Positions 44,429 to 53,987 of a stretch of 64,000 bases of DNA are shown here, piece by piece. The notes under the pieces were generated by a model that was not told where the DNA came from, did not search any database, and worked only from the letters and a program-made list of their open reading frames with translations. The translations under genes were made by a program, and so were the position numbers. Source of the stretch: Bacteroidota bacterium (lineage in GTDB: Bacteria; Bacteroidota; Bacteroidia; Flavobacteriales; Schleiferiaceae); NCBI GenBank assembly GCA_003385605.1, contig QQUU01000067.1, positions 1 to 64,000 on the forward strand. The letters are read 5' to 3'. Within the stretch, counting starts at the first letter, position 1, and every line of letters starts with the position of its first letter.

Positions 44429-45044
44429 GAGATTAATCATATCTCTATTATTATCAGCTTTTTACAACCTAAGTGCGCAGGAAGCTGATACGAATACTGT
44501 TGGTCATTCAGAACATCTACATACTGAGGCTGCAAAGCACAATATCAAGAGAGCCACTACCCTTGCACTCATCCCTGGAGCTGGTCAAGTTTACAATAAG
44601 AAGTATTGGAAAGTTCCCTTGGTTTGGGGCGCAATTGGCGGAGCAGGTTATTACTACTATGACCTTGATCAAGACTTCAAAGCCTACAAAAGTGTTCTAC
44701 AGCTCATCATCGATGAGCCAACGTTAGTTACAAGAACGGATCTTGAAACGGCACAACCACAGCTTTTCAGCGGACTGCCCGCTCCTTTTTACCAAAATAC
44801 TGCTGAGGGGGTCGCTTTGGAGGCTATTGGCTATATGGATGCCCTAAGAACACAACGCGAATATGCTTTCTTCGGCATCATCGGTGTTTACGTCTTAAGC
44901 ATCTTAGATGCGAACATTGACGCCCATCTCTACGACTTTGATGTCAGTGATGATCTCAGTCTACAACCTGCCATTATTCAAACGAATAATTATGCGGGAG
45001 CTTTCGCGAGCCCCGGTATTAAACTCACATTGACTTTGCCATGA
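44421..45044 (+). CDS. DUF5683 membrane protein
   Basis: 207 residues. A signal peptide (MVKRLIISLLLSAFYNLSAQ) is followed by the DUF5683 core: RATTLALIPGAGQVYNKKYWKVPLVWGAIG, with a membrane segment, then AFFGIIGVYVLSILDANIDAHLYDFD. The GAGQxYNKKYWK pattern is typical. In Bacteroidota this gene sits between parB and dapB or lepB; the function is unknown. Translationally coupled on both sides (eight-base and four-base overlaps). Confidence 0.85.
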   Translation: MVKRLIISLLLSAFYNLSAQEADTNTVGHSEHLHTEAAKHNIKRATTLALIPGAGQVYNKKYWKVPLVWGAIGGAGYYYYDLDQDFKAYKSVLQLIIDEPTLVTRTDLETAQPQLFSGLPAPFYQNTAEGVALEAIGYMDALRTQREYAFFGIIGVYVLSILDANIDAHLYDFDVSDDLSLQPAIIQTNNYAGAFASPGIKLTLTLP

Positions 45045-45742
45045 AAATATCCATCATAGGTTACGGAAGAATGGGTCAAGCTATAGAGCGCATGGCCAAG
45101 GACAGAGGACACGAAGTAGCCTACATCAACAACGGTGAGTCCATTGATTTAGAAGCAGTTAAAGCTACAGATGTAGCTGTTGAATTTACGCAACCCGATG
45201 CCGCTTTGAAGACAATTACTAGTATTCTAAGTACAGGGACTCCCGTGATAAGCGGAACAACAGGCTGGCTGGATCAGAAAAGTAAAGCAGACGAGGCTGC
45301 TCAAGAGAACGAAACGGCCTTCCTATATGCATCTAATTTTTCGCTCGGTGTCAATCTATTCTTCGTTATCAACGAAAAGCTATCGGCCCTGATGAAGGAC
45401 CATAAAATGTATACACCTAGCGTTCACGAAATACACCATACCGGTAAAAAAGATGCACCATCAGGTACTGCTATCACTACTGCTCAAGGCATCATTCAAG
45501 CTTACCCGGAGCTCACAAAGTGGTCACAGACCAAAGAAGTTGGCGCATTACAGATTACAGACGACCGTATAGACCCGTATTGCGGCACCCACACGGTAAC
45601 CTATGAAAGTAGCATCGACAAGATTTCCTTAGAGCACCATGCACACACTCGCGAAGGGTTTGCCCAGGGGGCTTTAATCGCTGCCGAATGGATACAAGGC
45701 AAAACAGGCATCTTCGGAATGAGAGATGTACTTGGTCTCTAA
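45041..45742 (+). CDS. dapB: 4-hydroxy-tetrahydrodipicolinate reductase
   Basis: Second committed step of lysine and meso-diaminopimelate synthesis, needed for peptidoglycan. 233 residues, shorter than the E. coli protein (273) but normal for Bacteroidota. Rossmann loop GYGRMGQAIERMA near the N-terminus; STGTPVISGTTGWL; catalytic VHEIHHTGKKDAPSGTAI with the His pair and Lys; and the TREGFAQGALIAAEW tail. Overlaps DUF5683 by ATGA. Confidence 0.97.
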   Translation: MKISIIGYGRMGQAIERMAKDRGHEVAYINNGESIDLEAVKATDVAVEFTQPDAALKTITSILSTGTPVISGTTGWLDQKSKADEAAQENETAFLYASNFSLGVNLFFVINEKLSALMKDHKMYTPSVHEIHHTGKKDAPSGTAITTAQGIIQAYPELTKWSQTKEVGALQITDDRIDPYCGTHTVTYESSIDKISLEHHAHTREGFAQGALIAAEWIQGKTGIFGMRDVLGL

Positions 45743-45796
45743 TACTTTCACAAAAGACTAACAGATTAACGAATTCGAATAGCCTAATTTCACCAC

Positions 45797-47401
45797 ATGG
45801 AATTTATCATCTTCACACTTGTCCAAGCCCTTTGGTTTGGTGCCGTCAGTTGGAAATTTTACGTTGCCGCTGAGCGCAAAGCCTGGGAGGCTTTTATCCC
45901 TGTTTACAACACCTACGTACTGGTAAAAATTGCTGATCGTCCAACCTATTGGGTGCTCTTGTATTGTATTCCCGTGGTTGGTGTAGTGATGGGTATTATC
46001 ATGATTTATGAGCTTCTCCACGTCTTCAAATTCAGAAAGACTTGGCAAACGGCTGCAGTTATGGCCACCTTCGGTGGGTATTTAGGCTACTTGAACTATA
46101 AAGAGAAACTCAAGTACTGGGGCAGAGACGATCAATACATTAAGAAAAACTTAGGCGATGGTGTGAACAGCATTTTCTTCGCCATTGTAGTGGCGACAGT
46201 CATTCGCTCTACCACCTTTGAGGCATATACCATCCCGACTAGTTCGATGGAGAAGAGTTTGATGGTAGGAGATTTCCTATTTGTGTCCAAGATGCATTAC
46301 GGAGTGCGCGTGCCGATGACTCCCCTCTCACTTCCTTTGGTGCACAACAAAGTACCTTTTGCCGGTGTACCCTCTTACGCAAGCTGGCCTCAGATTCCTT
46401 ACCTAAGACTCCCTGCCATTTCTCCGGTTAAAGTCGGTGATCCAGTGGTCTTTAATTACCCCATGGACAACATGCCCGTTGACAAAAAGGAGAACTATGT
46501 CAAGCGTTGTGTAGGGACACCCGGAGACAGTTTGGAAGTAATCGATACCAAAGTTTTTGTCAATGGAAATGCCATGCAATTTCCGGATAGAAGTTTCCCT
46601 CAGTTCTTGTACTATGTGCAGACCAACGGACAAGGTTTTAGTAAAAAGCGTCTAAAAAAGGACTTTGACATCAATTACCTCACCTCAGAACAGCAGCGCA
46701 GGTACCCTACAGATCAAGACGTCTATCAGCGTACTCAGACGGATTACATCATGTTCTTACAAGAACAACACGTCGATGATATCCTGGCTTTACCGAATGT
46801 AGTCAAGGTTTGGCCGGTTATTGCTAGTCGTCCAGGTACTCCTATAGATTCTACTAAACCTGCAAGTCTCCTGGAGATTGAGGCGGGTCAAGCCCAAGAA
46901 ATTCTATTCCCCAATCCCGATACAGGTCACGGTGAACGTCCATACAACGACACATGGGACAACTTTGGTCCTATACTCATTCCTGCCGCAGGTCAAACTG
47001 TGGATTTGACGGAGAAGAATTTGAATTCTTTCCGGAGAATCATCGGCGAATACGAAGGTCATGATTTGAAAATCAATAAAGACGGCCAAGCTTTTATCGA
47101 CGGAGAACTGGCAAGTACCTATACGTTTGAGAAGAACTATTACTGGATGATGGGAGACAATCGCCACAACAGTTTGGACGCTCGAAAGTGGGGATATGTT
47201 CCTGAAGACCATATTGTTGGAAAGCCGGTGTTCATTTGGATGAGTTATGACAAGCATGGTGAAGGGTTTGAAAAAATCCGTACTGATCGCGTTTTCACTA
47301 CTGTTAATGGTGAAGGCGAACGTCAGAGCTATTTCTGGCATTTCATCGTATTGCTTGGATTGTACCAAGTCGTTCAATTCTTGAGAAAGCGCAAAAAGTA
47401 A
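45797..47401 (+). CDS. lepB: Signal peptidase I, long Bacteroidota form
   Basis: 534 residues. Several N-terminal membrane segments (1-20, 50-75, 85-105) precede the peptidase. The catalytic Ser lies in IPTSSMEKSLMVGDFLFVSK, and the general-base Lys is in YVKRCVGTPGDSLEVID. A long insertion (about 260-410) separates this from box E (YYWMMGDNRHNSLDARKWGYVP). A final C-terminal membrane helix (FWHFIVLLGLYQVVQFLRKR) is present. The insertion and multiple anchors are normal in this phylum. It removes signal peptides of exported proteins such as the T9SS cargo in this window. Confidence 0.95.
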   Translation: MEFIIFTLVQALWFGAVSWKFYVAAERKAWEAFIPVYNTYVLVKIADRPTYWVLLYCIPVVGVVMGIIMIYELLHVFKFRKTWQTAAVMATFGGYLGYLNYKEKLKYWGRDDQYIKKNLGDGVNSIFFAIVVATVIRSTTFEAYTIPTSSMEKSLMVGDFLFVSKMHYGVRVPMTPLSLPLVHNKVPFAGVPSYASWPQIPYLRLPAISPVKVGDPVVFNYPMDNMPVDKKENYVKRCVGTPGDSLEVIDTKVFVNGNAMQFPDRSFPQFLYYVQTNGQGFSKKRLKKDFDINYLTSEQQRRYPTDQDVYQRTQTDYIMFLQEQHVDDILALPNVVKVWPVIASRPGTPIDSTKPASLLEIEAGQAQEILFPNPDTGHGERPYNDTWDNFGPILIPAAGQTVDLTEKNLNSFRRIIGEYEGHDLKINKDGQAFIDGELASTYTFEKNYYWMMGDNRHNSLDARKWGYVPEDHIVGKPVFIWMSYDKHGEGFEKIRTDRVFTTVNGEGERQSYFWHFIVLLGLYQVVQFLRKRKK

Positions 47402-47403
47402 AT

Positions 47404-48012
47404 ATGCTGACTGTTCTTTCTACTGCATACTTCCCTCCTGCTTTATGGGTAGCGCATGCAGTACAGGGACACGCATTGCTGCTTGAAGCGCACGAATCTT
47501 TCCAAAAACAGAGCTACCGTTCTCGAACAGAAATTGCTGGTCCCAACGGAAGACAGATATTAAGTGTACCGGTAGACCGAAGTATTAAGGAGATACTTTC
47601 CACTCCAGTATCTTACGGCGAGCCGTGGGTGAAAAACCACCTCAGATCTATAGAAACGGCCTATTCTAACGCACCTTTCTTCGAAGTTCTGTTTCCAGAT
47701 ATCGAAGCGATATTTGAGCAAGAGTACCAGACGCTTTGGGAGTTAAATAAGCGTACTATTGAGCTCTACTTTTATTGGCTAGAATTAAAAACTCCGTTGG
47801 ATACTACATCATCTTTCGAGTTAGACTTTGCCGGTATCGACGCGAGGGCCTTGCATCCAAAGAAAAATTCACAGATTCAGTTTCCACAATACCTACAAGT
47901 TTTCCAGGAAAAAAATGGCTTTGAAAGCAACTTGAGTGCTTTAGATGTGTTCTTTAACTTAGGACGTAGTTCTTGGGACTACTTTCAAGAATTGAACCTT
48001 AGACAGAAATAA
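47404..48012 (+). CDS. WbqC family protein
   Basis: 202 residues. It opens VLSTAYFPPALWVAHAVQGH, followed by SYRSRTEIAGPNGRQILSVPV and KNHLRSIETAYSNAPFF, the pattern of the WbqC family. Members occur in O-antigen and other glycan clusters, and their enzymatic role is not established. In Bacteroidota it often sits next to lepB. Two bases follow the lepB stop codon. Confidence 0.88.
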   Translation: MLTVLSTAYFPPALWVAHAVQGHALLLEAHESFQKQSYRSRTEIAGPNGRQILSVPVDRSIKEILSTPVSYGEPWVKNHLRSIETAYSNAPFFEVLFPDIEAIFEQEYQTLWELNKRTIELYFYWLELKTPLDTTSSFELDFAGIDARALHPKKNSQIQFPQYLQVFQEKNGFESNLSALDVFFNLGRSSWDYFQELNLRQK

Positions 48013-48025
48013 CCCAAATACCACC

Positions 48026-49651
48026 ATGAATCTAGCATTCAATAAAAACGAAGACGAGCTAAAGCTTTTGGTACGTGAAATGGCACGTCGGCATGCTATC
48101 ATTGAAAAAGGAGGCGGTGCCAAAAAATTGCAAAAGCAACGCGATGCAGGCAAAATGACAGCTCGGGAACGTATCTCGTTCTTGGTAGATGCAGGTAAGC
48201 CTTGCCTCGAGATAGGTGCATTTGCTGGTGAGGAAATGTACCAAGAGTATGGAGGCTGCCCTGCGGGAGGTGTTGTCGTGGTGCTTGCCTACGTCCAAGG
48301 CAGACAATGTATCGTTGTTGCTAACGACGCATCAGTCAAAGCAGGTGCCTGGTTCCCTATCACGGGTAAAAAGAACCTCAGAGCCCAGCAAATTGCCTTA
48401 GAGAATCACACACCTATTATCTATTTGGTAGATAGCGCGGGCGTGTTTTTGCCGCTTCAAGACGAGATATTCCCAGACCGTGAACACTTTGGTAGAATAT
48501 TCCGTAACAACGCCATCATGAGCGGGATGAACATTCCTCAGATCTCAGCCATCATGGGAAGCTGTGTGGCTGGAGGAGCTTATTTGCCCATTATGAGCGA
48601 TGAAAGCCTAATCGTTAAGGGCAGCGGTAGCATATTTCTTGCGGGAAGCTATTTGGTAAAAGCTGCTATAGGTGAAGACATTGATAATGAAACTTTAGGC
48701 GGTGCTGATACGCACTGCGACTTAAGCGGCGTCACGGATTACAAATGTGAAGACGATGCAGAAGCACTGACCACTATCAAAGACTTAGTCGATAAAATGG
48801 GCGCACGTCCGACAGCAGGTTTCAGTAAGGTAAAGGCTAAAGCGCCGGCTAGACCGAGCGATGAAGTTTATGGTCACATTCCTTTCGATGGAAAGCCGTT
48901 CGATTCAAAATTGATTATCGAATGCCTTGTTGATGCAGATAGCTGGAAAGAATATAAAGCTACCTACGGCAAGACCATCATATGTGGTTATGCCAGAATT
49001 GATGGATGGGCAGTAGGTATTGTTGCCAACAACAGAAAGGTGACGAAAAATGCGAAAGGCGAAATGCAATTTGGCGGAGTCATTTATAGCGATAGTGCAG
49101 ATAAAGCCTCTCGTTTCGTAGCCAATTGTAATCAAAAGAAAATCCCTCTAGTCTTCCTTCAAGACGTCACTGGCTTTATGGTCGGCAGTAAAAGTGAACA
49201 TGGCGGCATTATCAAGGACGGCGCCAAGATGGTCAATACTGTTGCCAATAGTGTGGTTCCTAAGTTTACTGTGATTGTAGGCAACAGCTTTGGCGCCGGA
49301 AATTACGCAATGAACGGTACCGCGTACGATCCTCGCCTCATTTTGGCTTGGCCTAATGCAAAACTTGCGGTGATGGGCGGAGCCCAAGCCGCAAAGGTCC
49401 TCCTGCAGATTGAAGCTGCCAGAATTAAAAAGAGCGGTAAGGAATTGAATGAATCGGAAATGGAAGACCTGAAAAAATCCATCGAAGAACGCTATGAAAA
49501 GCAAACGAGTCCGTATTATGCAGCGGCTCGTATGTGGGTAGATGCGATCATTGATCCTGCCGAAACACGGAATTGGCTCAGTTATGGACTTGAAATGGCC
49601 AACAACAACCCCGAGCATAAAGTATATAACCCCGGAGTAATTCAAGTGTGA
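48026..49651 (+). CDS. Acyl-CoA carboxylase carboxyltransferase subunit
   Basis: 541 residues, the size and layout of methylcrotonyl-CoA or propionyl-CoA carboxylase beta subunits. Two crotonase-fold halves. The acyl-CoA site is in MSGMNIPQISAIMGSCVAGG, and the carboxybiotin site is in VGNSFGAGNYAMNGTAYDP. IPLVFLQDVTGFMVG and MGGAQAAKVLLQIEAARIK are typical. The biotin carboxylase partner is not in the window, so the substrate cannot be fixed; the C-terminal form with ERYEKQTSPYYAAARMWVD favours the methylcrotonyl/geranyl type. The stop overlaps the next ATG by one base. Confidence 0.9.
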   Translation: MNLAFNKNEDELKLLVREMARRHAIIEKGGGAKKLQKQRDAGKMTARERISFLVDAGKPCLEIGAFAGEEMYQEYGGCPAGGVVVVLAYVQGRQCIVVANDASVKAGAWFPITGKKNLRAQQIALENHTPIIYLVDSAGVFLPLQDEIFPDREHFGRIFRNNAIMSGMNIPQISAIMGSCVAGGAYLPIMSDESLIVKGSGSIFLAGSYLVKAAIGEDIDNETLGGADTHCDLSGVTDYKCEDDAEALTTIKDLVDKMGARPTAGFSKVKAKAPARPSDEVYGHIPFDGKPFDSKLIIECLVDADSWKEYKATYGKTIICGYARIDGWAVGIVANNRKVTKNAKGEMQFGGVIYSDSADKASRFVANCNQKKIPLVFLQDVTGFMVGSKSEHGGIIKDGAKMVNTVANSVVPKFTVIVGNSFGAGNYAMNGTAYDPRLILAWPNAKLAVMGGAQAAKVLLQIEAARIKKSGKELNESEMEDLKKSIEERYEKQTSPYYAAARMWVDAIIDPAETRNWLSYGLEMANNNPEHKVYNPGVIQV

Positions 49652-51549
49652 TGAAAAAACTATGGCTTGTTCTTGCAGTAATTAGTGGACCATTGTTCGC
49701 CCAAAACACTTCGTTTGTATCGAAGAAAATGACGGCGGAGTTTGTCGGCACCATTGACCCTGCCCAAAATTCTTCACAAGCCTTAGGATTTTTATACCCG
49801 ACCGGCGCCCCTGTGCCAGGTGGGGACGGATATAAAAGTTTTATTGCTCAGCAGAAACAACTGCAAGACTACCGTAATTTCCCGCAAGTGCGATCTGCAG
49901 CTAAAACACAGACCACTCCTACCCCAGTAAAAGGCTTTGGCACCTCATTGTACCGATTAACACCTGCAGGGAATCCATACGACTACACAGGTGGAATCCC
50001 GAACGACAATGCAATGGCCATCAGCAAAGACGGAATTCTCTGCGCAGCTGTAAATTCTATTTTTTGGGCACTTGACTTGAATAGTGGAGAATTGCTCATG
50101 CCAGGTCCTATTGGCATCAAAAGCCTGCAACAAATGGCTGGTGGAACCGCTTTCGAGAATTACTACGATCCTAAGTTGATTTATGATCCTACCCAGGACC
50201 GATTTGTACTCGTGTTCCTAAAAGACAACGATGCTGCCAACAGTAGAATTATCGTCTGTTTTAGCTCTACGAACAACCCTTCTGACCCATGGCACGTTTA
50301 CCGATTAAACGGCAACCCGCTCAACAATAATAGATGGACAGATTTTCCAGCAATTTCATTAAGTGAAACTGGACTGGTTGTAACTGCGAATTTGATCATA
50401 CCAGGCGTAAGTTGGCAGGTAGGATTTGACGGTTCAGTAATTTGGCACCTTGACAAAATGGCGGGCTTTAATGGTCAAGATGTAGGTGCTACTGTCTATA
50501 CCCAGATTAGCCATAACGGCAAGTTTACAAGGAACCTCCACGCGGTTAGAGGCCACGACAATATTGCTGACCAGCTTCAGTTCTTATCCAACCGAAACTT
50601 TGATCTTCAGAACGACACTATCTTCCTGATTACACTTAATGAGGGAGCAGATACTACCATTGATACCAAAGCGTTGATTACGAACCTCCCCTACGGTGTT
50701 CCGCCCAATGGAAAACAAGGGGACACAGATACATCAGATGCAACAAAGGGCCTTCAGACCAATGATGGGCGCGTTTTAGGGGCTATTCAAAAGGACGATT
50801 GGATTCAATTCGTTAGCACCACCACCCACGGTAATAACGCCAATGCGGGGATCTACCACGGTTATATTTCGAATGCCCAGGGTGAAACTCCTCAGGTGAG
50901 CGCTAGAGTGTTTTATCACAGCGACAGAGATTATGGCTATCCAAACATTGCCTGGACAGGAGCGCACCCCGATCAAATTCAATGCCTCATTGGGTTTAAT
51001 TACACCTCCATACAAGGGCATCCAGGCGTTGGGGCGGTGCAATTGGGTAACGATACCACTTTCTCCGACCCTATTGATCTAAAAGCCGGTACCACATATG
51101 TAGACCGTCACAGCGATAGCTATGAGCGTTGGGGCGACTATTTCGCCATTCAGAACATGTACGATGCCACTGGCGAGCTCATTCCTTCAGAGGTATGGAT
51201 GGCCGGATTCTATGGCGACGGACCCCAACAAAACAGAACCTACATCGCACAGGTGTTCGGTCAAGATACCCTTGTGCCACCCCATCCAGACGGTGGTGTA
51301 GCTTTCCCGAACCCTATTGTTGAGGGACTTTTGCTTACTGTACAGTTCAATCTAGAAGTTCAGCAACAAGTCAAGGCACAGCTCTTCAATACCAATGGAC
51401 AATTCGTTCAAGATTTAACAGGACGGTTGTTGCCGGAAGGTCCTGCTGAGCTGCTTATTGATATGAACGGTCTAGCCCAGGGCACTTATATAGTTAGATT
51501 GACCGGGGATCAAGGTTTTTCTAAGGTGGAGAAAATCGTGAAGCTCTAG
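49651..51549 (+). CDS. T9SS-exported protein of unknown function
   Basis: 632 residues from ATG 49651 (MKKLWLVLAVISGPLFAQ). A GTG one codon upstream is possible. The central part (about 100-520) has strands and turn motifs such as YYDPKLIYDPTQDRFVLVFL and TDFPAISLSETGLVVTANL, like a beta-propeller-type repeat domain. The final about 80 residues are a type A sorting domain (VAFPNPIVEGLLLTVQF to KVEKIVKL). No catalytic motif is recognised. Coupled to the carboxylase gene by TGATG. Confidence 0.8.
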   Translation: MKKLWLVLAVISGPLFAQNTSFVSKKMTAEFVGTIDPAQNSSQALGFLYPTGAPVPGGDGYKSFIAQQKQLQDYRNFPQVRSAAKTQTTPTPVKGFGTSLYRLTPAGNPYDYTGGIPNDNAMAISKDGILCAAVNSIFWALDLNSGELLMPGPIGIKSLQQMAGGTAFENYYDPKLIYDPTQDRFVLVFLKDNDAANSRIIVCFSSTNNPSDPWHVYRLNGNPLNNNRWTDFPAISLSETGLVVTANLIIPGVSWQVGFDGSVIWHLDKMAGFNGQDVGATVYTQISHNGKFTRNLHAVRGHDNIADQLQFLSNRNFDLQNDTIFLITLNEGADTTIDTKALITNLPYGVPPNGKQGDTDTSDATKGLQTNDGRVLGAIQKDDWIQFVSTTTHGNNANAGIYHGYISNAQGETPQVSARVFYHSDRDYGYPNIAWTGAHPDQIQCLIGFNYTSIQGHPGVGAVQLGNDTTFSDPIDLKAGTTYVDRHSDSYERWGDYFAIQNMYDATGELIPSEVWMAGFYGDGPQQNRTYIAQVFGQDTLVPPHPDGGVAFPNPIVEGLLLTVQFNLEVQQQVKAQLFNTNGQFVQDLTGRLLPEGPAELLIDMNGLAQGTYIVRLTGDQGFSKVEKIVKL

Positions 51550-51640
51550 GAGCAAGTACTCGTGATTCCAAAAAGTCTCAATATAGACACAGAATAGGCG
51601 TGATTTTTAGGTAGGTTTATAGCACGAAAACCAAGAACCT

Positions 51641-51754
51641 ATGTTTATCACGAAGAAACCAAGACAAAAGCCGGCGGCTGTCATTGAGGGATTTCCTCAA
51701 CTGCCGTACGACGAAGACGCCTCTAACGATTCAGTAGAAGAGCTCTTCAACTAA
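51641..51754 (+). CDS. Micro-ORF, 37 residues
   Basis: Open frame ATG-TAA coding MFITKKPRQKPAAVIEGFPQ and a further acidic tail ending SVEELFN. It is basic at the start and acidic at the end. It stands alone between two gene ends and is followed seven bases later by a terminator. There is no homology evidence; support comes from position and the terminator. Confidence 0.4.
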   Translation: MFITKKPRQKPAAVIEGFPQLPYDEDASNDSVEELFN

Positions 51755-51760
51755 AGACAC

Positions 51761-51789
51761 TGCCTCGCTTTCGCGGGGCATTATTTTTT
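51761..51789. terminator. Bidirectional terminator
   Basis: TGCCTCGC and GCGGGGCA pair (one G-T) around TTTC, followed by ATTATTTTTT on the plus strand. It lies between the micro-ORF and the convergent sodium symporter gene, whose 3' end it overlaps. Confidence 0.75.
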
Positions 51790-53151
51790 ATCAAACTTTC
51801 TAAATGCGTAGGAAATCCTATAGACTATAGCCGAAGTACCAATACTCACAAATGCGATTGCTGGATTGATCTTTCCGGCAGTTTCCATCATATAGACGCT
51901 AACCGAAAGGCTCACAATGGTCATAATAACCAATGAACGCACTACACTCTGTCGGTGATGCTTACCGGCCCAATCGTAGAATATTACGGGTGCTATTCCT
52001 ATTCCAAGGGCTTTGAAAGTGACCACAATATCCTCTATCCTTTCGAAGAATAATGCAATTAATAGCGCAAGAATACCAACAGCCACTAATGCTTTGCGTA
52101 TTCGGCCAATACCTGAGGCTGCATCTTCATCTTTTTTCGGAAAAAGATCGTTCGTCACATTTAAACTCAACAAGAAGAGATAGGTATCCGAAGTAGATAG
52201 AATAGCCGCAAAAAAGGCGATCAAAACTGCCACCTGGAATTCAGGCGGAACCAGTTCAGTAAAAGTCCTTAAGACCATCATCTCGGCATGCTCGTTTGCC
52301 ACTGCACCCGAGATAGGAAAAGAGCTACGAGCGATAAGTCCAACGTAAGTAAGTGCCACGGTCAATAAAATATTGATGCCCGCTCCTACACGGAAACTTT
52401 GCTTTACCACAACCTCATTCTTCATGGCAAATACCTTCTGCCAATAATCCTGCGTTGCAAAAGGCGTCAGAATACCTAAAAGCAAGAAGGCAATGATGTT
52501 CACTGCCCCAGCGTTGAAGGGCTGGTACATTTCTTCGGGAACATCTCCTCCCTCATTAATGGTTAGTGTAACGAGGATAAGAACTAAGAATATTACCAAG
52601 AACTGGAAGATGTCTGTCTTAACTACCGAACCAAAGCCTCCTACCAGCAAATAGGTCAGCACTGTAATCAACATACCTAGTTTAGCCCAGGTTACTGGTA
52701 CTCCTCCCAATTCATTCAATAAGTTCGATCCTACCAATAATTGGGTAGACAATAAACCCACGTACCAAACGAAAATGACGCCAATGACCCAACGCGCGGT
52801 CTTGCGACCATAACGGAAAACGAAGTAATCGGTTAGTGTAAAGAATTGGTGTTCTAAAGAAAGTCGATAAAGCTTTAAGGCAAATGGTATAAAAAACAGA
52901 AAACCAAGTGTATAGCCCACAAATATCCATGCTGCACTAATCCCGTAAATGTATACAAATGACGTGTAGACCATCAGCGTAACCGCGCTGACAAATGTCC
53001 CGCTCAAGGTCATTAGCGACGGGAAAAAGCCCATATTACGACCACCCAGTGCGAAGTCATCTACTGATTTTTTAGAGGTCAGTCTACCCAAGAGAATTCC
53101 AACAATTGTAAAACCAATTAAGACGAACCAAAGAAGATTAGAACTGATCAT
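51781..53151 (-). CDS. Sodium:solute symporter family protein
   Basis: 456 residues, about 12-13 membrane segments of the LeuT-fold SSS family. Family-typical regions: VDDFALGGRNMGFFPSLMTL, GTFVSAVTLMVYTSFVYIYG, FVWYVGLLSTQLLVGSNLLNE, VGGFGSVVKTDIFQFLVIF and AAILSTSDTYLFLLSLNVTND. Substrates of the family include sugars, amino acids, nucleosides and vitamins; the sequence does not choose. It lies 26 bases downstream of the PhyH gene on the same strand, so it may be the last gene of a sugar porter-PhyH-symporter transcript. Confidence 0.92.
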   Translation of the reverse strand: MISSNLLWFVLIGFTIVGILLGRLTSKKSVDDFALGGRNMGFFPSLMTLSGTFVSAVTLMVYTSFVYIYGISAAWIFVGYTLGFLFFIPFALKLYRLSLEHQFFTLTDYFVFRYGRKTARWVIGVIFVWYVGLLSTQLLVGSNLLNELGGVPVTWAKLGMLITVLTYLLVGGFGSVVKTDIFQFLVIFLVLILVTLTINEGGDVPEEMYQPFNAGAVNIIAFLLLGILTPFATQDYWQKVFAMKNEVVVKQSFRVGAGINILLTVALTYVGLIARSSFPISGAVANEHAEMMVLRTFTELVPPEFQVAVLIAFFAAILSTSDTYLFLLSLNVTNDLFPKKDEDAASGIGRIRKALVAVGILALLIALFFERIEDIVVTFKALGIGIAPVIFYDWAGKHHRQSVVRSLVIMTIVSLSVSVYMMETAGKINPAIAFVSIGTSAIVYRISYAFRKFDKK

Positions 53152-53177
53152 AAGAGTGCATTTAGGGTAAGATAGTA

Positions 53178-53987
53178 TTAATCAAACAGAATGGGGTTAA
53201 TCGGTGAATTAATCACCTCGCCTATCTCAGCACCTGGACACCAAGTTTCCCAATCATTTTGTTGACCTGGATTCTCAGGTGCCTTTAGCTTCATGTGTTT
53301 GTCCATGTAGATCACTGTCATCACCTTGCGCATGTGCGATGTAGTATTCGCTCCTGCCCTATGAAAAATCCAACCCGAATGGAAGCTGATTTCGCCAATG
53401 TCGAAAGGGGCTACTACATGTTCAAAATCTGTGACTTTTAAGCGTTTTTGAATCGTAGCCTCACTATCGTCGCTAATACTTAAATCCCTACCCTCGAGTA
53501 TTTCTTGACTACCAGCACTGAATTCTAAGGGGCCCATTTCTAAAGGTGTTGCTTGAAGAGGCACCCAAGCTGTTATGGTTTTGTCCGAGCTCAAGGGCCA
53601 ATAGTATTGGTCTGCATGCCACGGCGTAATTCCACCTCCTGCCTCTTTAAAAAGGGCTTGGTCGTGGTACAATCGAACCCCTTCTACCTCCATGAGTTGT
53701 GCGGCGATATGAGCCATTCTTCGACTGCTCACAAACTTTTTAATCTCCTCATCTAATTCCCAAAGGTTGAACAGCTGAAGGAACGCTTTCCCATAAGTGT
53801 CCCTTCCCTCTAAAGGAGTTTCCTGTTGGTTGACTTCATTCACCTTTTTGGTAATTACCCGATTGAAGTGGGCAATCAGTTCTGGCGAAAAAACATTCTT
53901 CACCTTGATGAAATTATTCTTCTTGTAGAACTCAACCTGCTGTTGATTGAGCTGCAGTTCTTCATTTAACTCTAGTTCTAGATTCAT
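53178..53987 (-). CDS. Phytanoyl-CoA dioxygenase (PhyH) family oxygenase
   Basis: 269-residue Fe(II)/2-oxoglutarate oxygenase. The metal triad is H124 and D126 in GITPWHADQYYW and H209 in FHSGWIFHRAGANTTSHMRK; R220 is the expected 2-oxoglutarate salt-bridge residue. Family members hydroxylate acyl-CoAs, ectoine, and small metabolites. The ectoine-hydroxylase signature is absent, so ectoine is unlikely. The ATG overlaps the stop of the sugar porter gene by ATGA, so the two are co-translated. The substrate may be something imported by that porter. Confidence 0.88.
   Translation of the reverse strand: MNLELELNEELQLNQQQVEFYKKNNFIKVKNVFSPELIAHFNRVITKKVNEVNQQETPLEGRDTYGKAFLQLFNLWELDEEIKKFVSSRRMAHIAAQLMEVEGVRLYHDQALFKEAGGGITPWHADQYYWPLSSDKTITAWVPLQATPLEMGPLEFSAGSQEILEGRDLSISDDSEATIQKRLKVTDFEHVVAPFDIGEISFHSGWIFHRAGANTTSHMRKVMTVIYMDKHMKLKAPENPGQQNDWETWCPGAEIGEVINSPINPILFD

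Noticed and set aside
42647-45040. Chromosomal parS site near parAB
   Set aside because: By eye, no match to the TGTTTCACGTGAAACA-type consensus in this stretch; a computed scan would be decisive.
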